Assembly: GCA_009778185.1 (NCBI GenBank)
Contig: WRKG01000292.1
Span: 1 to 32,238 of the forward strand
Source of the DNA: Bacillota bacterium
Lineage (GTDB): Bacteria; Bacillota; Clostridia; Lachnospirales; WQUN01
Length of the DNA: 32,238 bases
Direction: 5' to 3'
Part shown: positions 15,282 through 21,974 of the stretch, piece after piece
How the letters are laid out: each line of letters opens with the position of its first letter
Numbering within the stretch: position 1 is the stretch's first letter
Translations under genes and position numbers: made by a program
Notes under the pieces: generated by a model
Seen by the model: only the letters and a program-made list of their open reading frames with translations
Database searches by the model: none
Told to the model about the DNA's origin: nothing

Positions 15282-15360
15282 ATAATGCCTATCGATTGTC
15301 CTCGATTCGCCTGCTTTCCTAGAAATTTTTTAATTTAATAACAATGGCATAATATTATAT

Positions 15361-15484
15361 CGACACAAACCATGGTTAAAAATTGTATTTGATAAAACCG
15401 TTCGACATGAACCACGGTTAAAAAATTGCATTTGATAAAACCGTTCGACATGAACCACGGTTAAAAATTGCATTTTCTAAAACG
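15361..15484. repeat. three 42/43-nt imperfect tandem repeats
   Basis: Units at 15361-15402, 15403-15445 and 15446-15484, each beginning CGACA..AACCA(T/C)GGTT and continuing AAAAATTG(T/C)ATTTGATAAAACCG. The third unit diverges at its end. The internal AACCATGGTT of unit 1 is a perfect palindrome. There are no spacers between units. Confidence 0.85.
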
Positions 15485-15507
15485 TAGGGGCGGATATTAT
15501 CCGCCCG
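15484..15507 (+). repeat. intergenic palindrome, family A
   Basis: GTAGG flank then GGGCGGA / TCCGCCC stem. Right partner of the inverted pair with 15258-15281. Confidence 0.8.
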
Positions 15508-15574
15508 TTTTCTACAACAACCTGTTTTGAAAATATTCGAAATTATTCAAAACGATCCAAAACCATCCAAACCA

Positions 15575-18196
15575 TCACGCTTTCGACATCTGCAAGCTAA
15601 AATTATTTTTCATTTCAACAATAAGCACGGCAATTTCATCAAATTCGCTATGCAATAGCATTGACGAAAGCGTTTCAATCGCCTCTTGTACTTCGGTTGG
15701 CCATGAATGTTGCTTAATTGCATCCAATGTAGCTTTCGAACTTTTTTTGTTATAACTTGCCGCTTCATTTTTTAACACATTAAGCTGCTCCAACAAAAAC
15801 TCCCAATCGCAGTCGTCGTCGGATTTTGCGTTTTGTTGCTTGCTTTCTTCTTGTTCGGCTGTTAATGTTTTAAGATGCTCCTGCAAATTTTCAATAAAAT
15901 TGTCAACGTAATCTTGTATAATTGATGTGTTTCCTTTGTTGCCGGCATCTTCTAATACTTGTGCTGTATGAGCCAGTTCTTTTTCGCCAATGTTTGCCAG
16001 CGAGCTTTTTATGCCGTGCACAGCAATGACAAAATTTTGCAAGGCGGATTCTGTCCACTTTTCGCTTAAAACATCTTGTAAAACTTGAATCGTTTTGCTA
16101 ACATCACTGATAAATGCGTTTCTTATACCGTCCGATAAGGTTTTGTCCGCTTTATCGTCGGGCTTGGATTCTTGTTTTAGTAGCCATTCGGCTTTTGCCG
16201 CTTCTATCACATCGTCGGGATATTTACTGCGAATCAATCTTATTAAAACCGTGTTCAAATTTTTCAATTCAATCGGCTTTGACAAAAATCCAGAAAATCC
16301 ATTTGACAAAAATAGTTCCGATTGCCCCAAAATTGTGTTCGCCGTCAACGCAACAATCGGATTAGAATATCCCATCGATTTTATCGTTTTGGCGGTTTCG
16401 ATTCCGTCCATTTCGGGCATCATGTGATCCATAAATATTATATCGTAAATATTGCCTTGCTTTACCTTTTCGACAACTTCAAATCCGCTGGTTGCGGTTT
16501 GTATGTTAAGTCCGTACGAAGACAAAAGTCCGCGAGCAACGTATAAATTGGATTCCTGGTCGTCAACTACTAATACTTTGCCGTACGGCATTGGTTCAAA
16601 TTCAAATCGTTCTTTTTTGTGTAGCTCAAACTCGCCAAATTCGTAGTTGCGAAGATTATATGCGGCTTGTTTACCCAAAACTCGGCTGTCGCTGTTCTTT
16701 TGCGGAATCGTAACATGAAAGAAAGTTCCCTCGCCTTTTTTGCTGTCAACTTTTATTTTGCCGCCCATCAATTTTAGCAACTGGTAAGTTATGTGCATTC
16801 CAAGCCCTGTGCCTTGAACATACTTATTTTCTTTCGAGTTAAATCGGACGTATTCGTTGTTAAATAATGTGTTAAGTTGCTCTTTTGTCATGCCTTGCCC
16901 TGTATCAGTTACGCTAATGCACAGTTGTGCAGTGTCTTCTTCTTCGGATTGCTCCATTTTTAACTCGAGAGCAACTGTGCCTTCGCTGGTGTACTTAAAG
17001 GCGTTCGATAGCAAGTTGTTCAAAATTTGCTTAATACGCAACTCGTCGCCAATAAGAGAAATTGGCAAATTTTCGTCAACATCTAAAACAAATTTTATAT
17101 GACTGCTGTTTTTGTTCATCAAATTAAACTGGACAGTATCCATTATTAGGCTTGCGGTTTCGTACGGTCTATCTTCAATTTCTAGTTTGCCCGCGACAAC
17201 TTTGGAAAGGTCTAATAAATCGTTGATGATTCCCGTTAGCAAAATAGCCGAGCGGTTTATTTGCATAAAAGCCTCTTCAACATCGGGATCAATGTGCATT
17301 TTTTGCAACTGAATATCTGCAATGCCGCGAATTACGCTAACTGGCGTGCGAATTTCGTGGCTCATGCGAGCCAAAAATTGGTTTTTGGCAATATTTTCAT
17401 TGTTGGCTGTTTCCCAATTTTTTGCCTTTACGTAAACTTCTTTTATATCGCGTAAATCTTGCAAATAAGTGCCAGCAACCATTTCGCCGTGATAATTTAT
17501 GGGAATAAGCGACATATTGACCGCAACAGGATTTCCCTCGGAATCTTGGCAAGTGTATTCGAAAGTTGCCGAATCGTTTTCTTTTATAAGTCTGTCCAAA
17601 AAATCTTTTGACGGATTGGTCGGAAAAATATTGTTATAGTTGTGCAAAGCATCTTCTTTGGTTTTGAAATTGAACAGCCGCGCAGCTTCTTTGTTGCAGT
17701 CAACGGCAATGTAATCTCTGCGAACCAAAAAACACGCCATCGGAATAGAATCCAACATAAGGTCAGCGGTTGCGTTGGCTTCACGCATTTGTTCCATAGC
17801 ACGGCGGCGCAAAGTAAGGTCATGTACGCTGCAAACTACAACGTGATCTTCGCCCAAAGTAAACGAGGCACAAGATGTATCTGTGTAAAGCAAAATTCCG
17901 TCCATGCGTTGGTATACAAAGCGGTTTTTAAGCTGTCCGTGCATATTGGAACTATCTAACATTCCGTTAAAAAAATCTTTCGATTGCAGATGGTTTGGTT
18001 GATACGGCGGAAGAATATATTTTAGATACGTGCCGAAATCTTCTTTTGCGTATAAAGCGAAAGTTTTGACGGTTTCCTGGTTACAGTCGACAAAATTGTG
18101 TTCGCTGTCAAAAAGCATAACGGGAATAGGAATAGTGTCAATAACAAGGCGTAATTGTTCGATAGCTTTCATTTTGTTAGATAATTTAGAAATCAT
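15575..18196 (-). CDS. soluble hybrid histidine kinase (PAS-PAS-HisKA-HATPase-REC-Hpt)
   Basis: Encodes 873 aa. Two PAS-like sensor domains (about 10-130 and 140-260). HisKA with H280 in FLARMSHEIRTP. HATPase (about 380-498) with NNLLSNAFKY, DTGQGM and GTGLGM boxes. Receiver domain (539-655) with phospho-acceptor D590 and K640. C-terminal Hpt (about 685-775) with H727 in VHGIKSSLANIG. No membrane segment, so it senses a cytoplasmic signal. All phosphorelay residues are present. The ATG has AAGGAG upstream (reverse strand) and begins 4 nt after the HD-GYP regulator stop, so the two are co-transcribed and the regulator is the likely output partner. Confidence 0.93.
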   Translation of the reverse strand: MISKLSNKMKAIEQLRLVIDTIPIPVMLFDSEHNFVDCNQETVKTFALYAKEDFGTYLKYILPPYQPNHLQSKDFFNGMLDSSNMHGQLKNRFVYQRMDGILLYTDTSCASFTLGEDHVVVCSVHDLTLRRRAMEQMREANATADLMLDSIPMACFLVRRDYIAVDCNKEAARLFNFKTKEDALHNYNNIFPTNPSKDFLDRLIKENDSATFEYTCQDSEGNPVAVNMSLIPINYHGEMVAGTYLQDLRDIKEVYVKAKNWETANNENIAKNQFLARMSHEIRTPVSVIRGIADIQLQKMHIDPDVEEAFMQINRSAILLTGIINDLLDLSKVVAGKLEIEDRPYETASLIMDTVQFNLMNKNSSHIKFVLDVDENLPISLIGDELRIKQILNNLLSNAFKYTSEGTVALELKMEQSEEEDTAQLCISVTDTGQGMTKEQLNTLFNNEYVRFNSKENKYVQGTGLGMHITYQLLKLMGGKIKVDSKKGEGTFFHVTIPQKNSDSRVLGKQAAYNLRNYEFGEFELHKKERFEFEPMPYGKVLVVDDQESNLYVARGLLSSYGLNIQTATSGFEVVEKVKQGNIYDIIFMDHMMPEMDGIETAKTIKSMGYSNPIVALTANTILGQSELFLSNGFSGFLSKPIELKNLNTVLIRLIRSKYPDDVIEAAKAEWLLKQESKPDDKADKTLSDGIRNAFISDVSKTIQVLQDVLSEKWTESALQNFVIAVHGIKSSLANIGEKELAHTAQVLEDAGNKGNTSIIQDYVDNFIENLQEHLKTLTAEQEESKQQNAKSDDDCDWEFLLEQLNVLKNEAASYNKKSSKATLDAIKQHSWPTEVQEAIETLSSMLLHSEFDEIAVLIVEMKNNFSLQMSKA

Positions 18197-18200
18197 GTAA

Positions 18201-19256
18201 TCAGCTCCTTATCTGGAAATAATGCCCTTTTTGCGGTTGTGCCTTATGTAGTTCGTCAAATTTTGCTTGTATGTTGTAAAAAGTTTTTACAATAAGGGGA
18301 TCGAACCGTTTGCCGGATTCGCTCATAATAATGTCAACGGCTGCTTCGTGAGTAAAAGCCTCTTTGTAAGGGCGTTCGGTAACAAGTGCATCGTAAACAT
18401 CGGCGATTGCCATAAGTCGCCCATGAATTGGGATATTTTCGCCTTTTAGCCCGTGCGGATAACCCGAGCCATCCCAATTTTCGTGGTGAAACTCTGCAAA
18501 AAGTTTCGCCGTTTTAAGAAACATATCTTCGCCAGTACGTTCGATAACTTTATCGATTATGTTAGCACCCATAATAACGTGGGTTTTCATAATATCGTAT
18601 TCACTTTCGGTAAGTTTATCGGGCTTGTTTAATATTGTATCAGATACGTTAATTTTGCCAATATCGTGCAACATTGCACACGGCGGAACAACTTCCATAT
18701 CCCACAAAATAAGTTCGTCATAATAAATTTTTTGTGCAATCATTTCGTAAACCAAAAGTTTTATGTATTCGACAGTGCGTTCGATATGTCCACCAGTATT
18801 TTCGTCCCTATTTTCGACTAAATCGGACAAAACAAAAATAAGGCTGTGATAAGCACGTTCAAGTTGGGCAGTACGTTCACGTATAAGCCCATTCAAATTT
18901 AGATGCAGCTGCACTCTGTTTAGTAGCACCGCATCGGAAAACGGTTTGTTTATGAAATCGACTGCACCTAGCTTAAAGCCCTGCGTTTCGACATCAGTGT
19001 CATTAGTAGCGGTTAAAAATATTACAGGAATACTTTGGTATTCTTTTCGGCTTTTCAGCTTTTCCATTGCCTCAAAACCGTCCATTTCTGGCATTCTTAT
19101 ATCTAAAAGAATCAAATCGGGTGTAATTTTTTCTATTAACTTAAACATGGATGCGCCTGACGATAGCGTTATAACGTTGTAATGTTCGCCCAAAGCATCT
19201 TCAATTTTAATTAGGTTTGTGTCGTTGTCGTCAACCGAAAAAATAGTTTTTACCAT
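18201..19256 (-). CDS. response regulator with HD-GYP phosphodiesterase domain
   Basis: Encodes 351 aa. Receiver domain 1-120 with acidic patch D9-D10, phospho-acceptor D52 (LLDIRMPEMDG) and K104. HD-GYP domain from about 130: H197-D198 (LHDIGK), H257-H258 (FHHENWDGSGYP) and the GYP triplet at 265-267. This family hydrolyses cyclic di-GMP. AAAGGAGG precedes the ATG on the reverse strand. It is the first gene of a two-gene operon with the hybrid kinase, giving a complete signal-to-second-messenger pathway. No diguanylate cyclase is present in this window. Confidence 0.93.
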   Translation of the reverse strand: MVKTIFSVDDNDTNLIKIEDALGEHYNVITLSSGASMFKLIEKITPDLILLDIRMPEMDGFEAMEKLKSRKEYQSIPVIFLTATNDTDVETQGFKLGAVDFINKPFSDAVLLNRVQLHLNLNGLIRERTAQLERAYHSLIFVLSDLVENRDENTGGHIERTVEYIKLLVYEMIAQKIYYDELILWDMEVVPPCAMLHDIGKINVSDTILNKPDKLTESEYDIMKTHVIMGANIIDKVIERTGEDMFLKTAKLFAEFHHENWDGSGYPHGLKGENIPIHGRLMAIADVYDALVTERPYKEAFTHEAAVDIIMSESGKRFDPLIVKTFYNIQAKFDELHKAQPQKGHYFQIRS

Positions 19257-19491
19257 GCGCTATGTCCTCCTTTGCTAAAATCCAAAAAAATATTTCACAA
19301 TATTATATCTCTGATTAAAATATAACATAAAACTTTGAAGTTTACAATAACTTATTTTTATTATAAAAAAATAAGTTGGATTATGTTGTTTTTTTTACGA
19401 AAAATTTTAGTTTGGGGTTAATTTTTTTGATTGCAATGTTGAAGTTTGTTATAATGTACAAATACTTTTTAATTGCAACGTTATTGAAATG

Positions 19492-19515
19492 CGGGCGGAT
19501 AATATCCGCCCCTAC
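19492..19515 (-). repeat. intergenic palindrome, family A
   Basis: CGGGCGGATAATATCCGCCC, then CCTAC. Left half of a head-to-head pair. Confidence 0.8.
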
Positions 19516-19528
19516 AAATCGCCAAACC

Positions 19529-19552
19529 GTAGGGGCGGATATTATCCGCCCG
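19529..19552 (+). repeat. intergenic palindrome, family A
   Basis: GTAGG followed by the GGGCGGA / TCCGCCC stem, 13 nt from its inverted partner at 19492-19515. Confidence 0.8.
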
Positions 19553-19643
19553 TTTATCCCAAATTCGCAAATTTTTTGCAACCCAATTTTATATTACAAT
19601 TTTATATTGCAATATAAATGTAATATCTGTTTGTAAAAATTTG

Positions 19644-19652
19644 TGGTATAAT
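19644..19652 (+). promoter_or_regulatory. extended -10 promoter element
   Basis: TGGTATAAT, that is TGn plus a perfect -10, about 30 nt before the start of the acetyltransferase gene at 19687. No good -35 box is visible, which an extended -10 can tolerate. Confidence 0.4.
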
Positions 19653-19686
19653 TAACCATAACGTCAAAGTAGCAAAAGGAGAACCC

Positions 19687-20568
19687 ATGAACAGCAATAA
19701 AGCTGAACCAACAAGCCCTCAATTAGCCAACCATCTAAAATACGTTGACGAATGGATAAAAATTGGCTTAATAAATCCAGCGGACAATATTTTACTTGAA
19801 ACAGAAAAAGGCATAACAGGAGCAATTTGCTTTTGCGAGCAATCGCCGACAACGTTACGAATACTAAATTTTACACTGGACAAAATTACGTTTAACAGTT
19901 ACAAACTAATTTTGACCGCAATAAACCAAGCAAAACGTCCACAAACGCAAAAAATTATTTACAATCTTTACAGCGACGAACCCAATTATTCTGCCGTGTT
20001 AAAAATGTTTAATAGGGCAAACTTTGAAATTGCTCAACAAAAACACCGTTATACCTACAATGCAAAAAAAATATTGACAACTTCCAATAATAGCAATATG
20101 ATATTTAAGAACGTATTAGAAACTGGCGAAAAATTATTTATCGAAGCCGTACGAAAAGTTACGCAAAATACGCTAGACAAAATTATGCTAGAAGATGCCC
20201 AAATTATGGGCGAACAAGCCGCCGCCGAAGATTATGTGCAACAAATGAAGAAAATCTCGTATAAGCCGAGTTGGTGGCGTTTAGCTTATGTAAACGATAT
20301 TTTGGTGGGTTTAATTTTACCGCAAGCCTTTAACGCAACCGAAGGCGTTATAAATTATATTGGCGTTTTTCCTGAACATCGCGGAAAAGGCTACGTTTTG
20401 CCTATTGCTGTAGAAGGCACAAACATTTTGCTAAAAAACGGCATAACGCAAATTTACGCCGACCTAGATACCGCAAACACGCCGCTCGCCAATGCTTTAA
20501 CCAAACTTGGCTACTTTCGCCAGCTAGATGAATCCGTCTTGATAAATAAAATAAATAAAAATTTATAA
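19687..20568 (+). CDS. GNAT family N-acetyltransferase
   Basis: Encodes 293 aa; AAAAGGAG precedes the ATG. The C-terminal half is a GNAT domain: VINYIGVFPEHRGKGYVLPI contains the acetyl-CoA-binding R-G-K-G-Y loop, followed by IYADLDTANTPLANALTKLGY, the usual strand-5/helix-4 region. The N-terminal half (1-150) is diverged and may be a second, degenerate GNAT-like domain. Substrate unknown. It stands 70 nt before ltaE on the same strand; a metabolic link cannot be judged. Confidence 0.8.
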   Translation: MNSNKAEPTSPQLANHLKYVDEWIKIGLINPADNILLETEKGITGAICFCEQSPTTLRILNFTLDKITFNSYKLILTAINQAKRPQTQKIIYNLYSDEPNYSAVLKMFNRANFEIAQQKHRYTYNAKKILTTSNNSNMIFKNVLETGEKLFIEAVRKVTQNTLDKIMLEDAQIMGEQAAAEDYVQQMKKISYKPSWWRLAYVNDILVGLILPQAFNATEGVINYIGVFPEHRGKGYVLPIAVEGTNILLKNGITQIYADLDTANTPLANALTKLGYFRQLDESVLINKINKNL

Positions 20569-20638
20569 CTTTACTTTTAGCAATTTTTATGTTGAAATAA
20601 ATTTATGCACTTAATTAAGATAAACAAGGGGAAAAAAT

Positions 20639-21760
20639 ATGCGCATCATAGACCTAAGAAGCGATACAGTTACTCGCCCCACTAACGAAATGCGTCAAGC
20701 CATGTCATTTGCAGAGGTTGGCGATGATGTATATGGGGATGACCCAACAGTTATTAAACTAGAAGAACTTTCCGCTACATTGCTCCAAAAGGAGGCGGCG
20801 CTTTTTGTGCCAAGCGGTACTTTTGGCAACCAATTAGCCCTGCTTACTCATTGTCAATCTGGCAACGAGGTTATTTTGGACGATGCTTGCCATATTGTGC
20901 AGCACGAAGCGGGCGGTGCGGCTCGTTTGGCGGGCGTTCAACTGCGAACCTTTTCGCACGAACTATTTGATAAATCAAACAAGTCAACCGAAAAAGAAAA
21001 CCGCATAATAAAGCAGTTAAAACTTAATTCTACCGAAAACGCCGATATTGCCGCAATAGAAAGCCGTATTCGCAAAATTAACGATATTCATTATCCCAAA
21101 ACGGGACTTATTTGTTTAGAAAATGCTCATTCTAACGGGTGCGTTTTGCCGTTATCTTACATGGACGATATTGTTTTATTGGCAAAAAAATATAATATTC
21201 CCATTCATTTGGACGGCGCGCGCATTTTTAACGCTGCCGAGTATCTAAAAAAGCCAGCTTACGAAATTGCCGCCCGCGCGGATTCGGTTATGTTTTGCTT
21301 GTCAAAAGGACTTTGCTCGCCAATCGGCTCGGTTTTGGTTGGCAAGCAAGATTTTATCGATTTGGCTCGCAAAAATCGCAAAATTATGGGCGGCGGCTTG
21401 CGACAAGTGGGAATGCTTGCGGCTGCTGGGATTATCTCGTTGCAAAAAATGACGAAACGGCTTAATCAAGATCACAAAAACGCCAAACTTATGGGAAAAT
21501 GGTTGGCAAAACAAAATGGTATTCAAGTTAATCAAAAAAATATACATATAAATATGGTGTTTTGCGACATAAAACTAGATTATCCCATTACACCAGATAT
21601 TTTTGTTAATCGTCTGCAACAGGCGGGAATTTTGATAAATCCACCAGAAAACCCTATGTCAACTGAGTTTCGTTTTGTTACCCATAACGACATAAAAGAA
21701 TCTGACATAAAATATTTTACCAGCAAAGTCTCTGAAATTTTAACAAAAGATTTTTGGTAA
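20639..21760 (+). CDS. ltaE: low-specificity L-threonine aldolase
   Basis: PLP-dependent cleavage of L-threonine or L-allo-threonine to glycine and acetaldehyde. Encodes 373 aa. Starts with MRIIDLRSDTVTRPT, diagnostic of the family. GDDVYGDDPTV follows, then FVPSGTFGNQLAL. HLDGARIFNAA carries the cofactor aspartate, and LSKGLCSPIGS has the PLP lysine K223. The family is usually 330-345 aa; the extra residues lie mainly around 105-140 (a Lys/Glu/Asn-rich stretch after LRTFSHELFDK). An AAGGGGA site precedes the ATG at 20639. Confidence 0.92.
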   Translation: MRIIDLRSDTVTRPTNEMRQAMSFAEVGDDVYGDDPTVIKLEELSATLLQKEAALFVPSGTFGNQLALLTHCQSGNEVILDDACHIVQHEAGGAARLAGVQLRTFSHELFDKSNKSTEKENRIIKQLKLNSTENADIAAIESRIRKINDIHYPKTGLICLENAHSNGCVLPLSYMDDIVLLAKKYNIPIHLDGARIFNAAEYLKKPAYEIAARADSVMFCLSKGLCSPIGSVLVGKQDFIDLARKNRKIMGGGLRQVGMLAAAGIISLQKMTKRLNQDHKNAKLMGKWLAKQNGIQVNQKNIHINMVFCDIKLDYPITPDIFVNRLQQAGILINPPENPMSTEFRFVTHNDIKESDIKYFTSKVSEILTKDFW

Positions 21761-21823
21761 TTTTTAGGGTTGTAAAAATTTTTTGGTGGATATTATTTGA
21801 TTGGTGGATATAAATGTTGGAAT

Positions 21824-21883
21824 ATTCGGATTGGGAAGATTCGGATTGGGAAAATTCGGATTGGAAAGATTTGAATTGGGAAA
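21824..21883 (+). repeat. four 15-nt tandem repeats
   Basis: Units ATTCGGATTGGGAAG, ATTCGGATTGGGAAA, ATTCGGATTGGAAAG and ATTTGAATTGGGAAA, directly abutting the palindrome at 21884. Non-coding on both strands as far as I can judge. Confidence 0.85.
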
Positions 21884-21910
21884 ATGCGGGCGGATATTAC
21901 CCGCCCGCAT
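21884..21910. repeat. intergenic palindrome, family A-like, perfect 10-bp arms
   Basis: ATGCGGGCGG / CCGCCCGCAT arms around ATATTAC. It lacks the GTAGG/CCTAC flank of other copies but shares the GGGCGGATATTA core. It lies about 65 nt before the xylanase start. Confidence 0.75.
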
Positions 21911-21974
21911 TTCAACATTTATCGCATTATTCGCATTTGCAAAATAAATATTTTGCACAACGAAAGGAGAACTT

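Larger units (their letters stand above)
15207..15574. other. intergenic region packed with repeats
   Basis: No gene seen in this 368-nt gap between convergent genes. It contains two family A palindromes in inverted orientation (15258-15281 and 15484-15507) that flank three imperfect 42/43-nt tandem repeats (15361-15484). The inverted similarity around the palindromes extends to about 35 nt (15245-15282 against 15484-15518). Confidence 0.75.
19257..19686. other. 430-nt divergent intergenic region
   Basis: Separates divergent operons, so it should hold promoters in both directions. A reverse-strand TATAAT lies at 19302-19307 before the HD-GYP gene, without a clear -35. Two family A palindromes sit head to head at 19492-19552. 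A forward extended -10 box lies at 19644-19652. I see no gene. Confidence 0.6.

Noticed and set aside
15361-15484. Tandem 43-nt repeats as a CRISPR array
   Set aside because: Units are directly adjacent with no unique spacers, there are only three, and no cas genes are present in the window.
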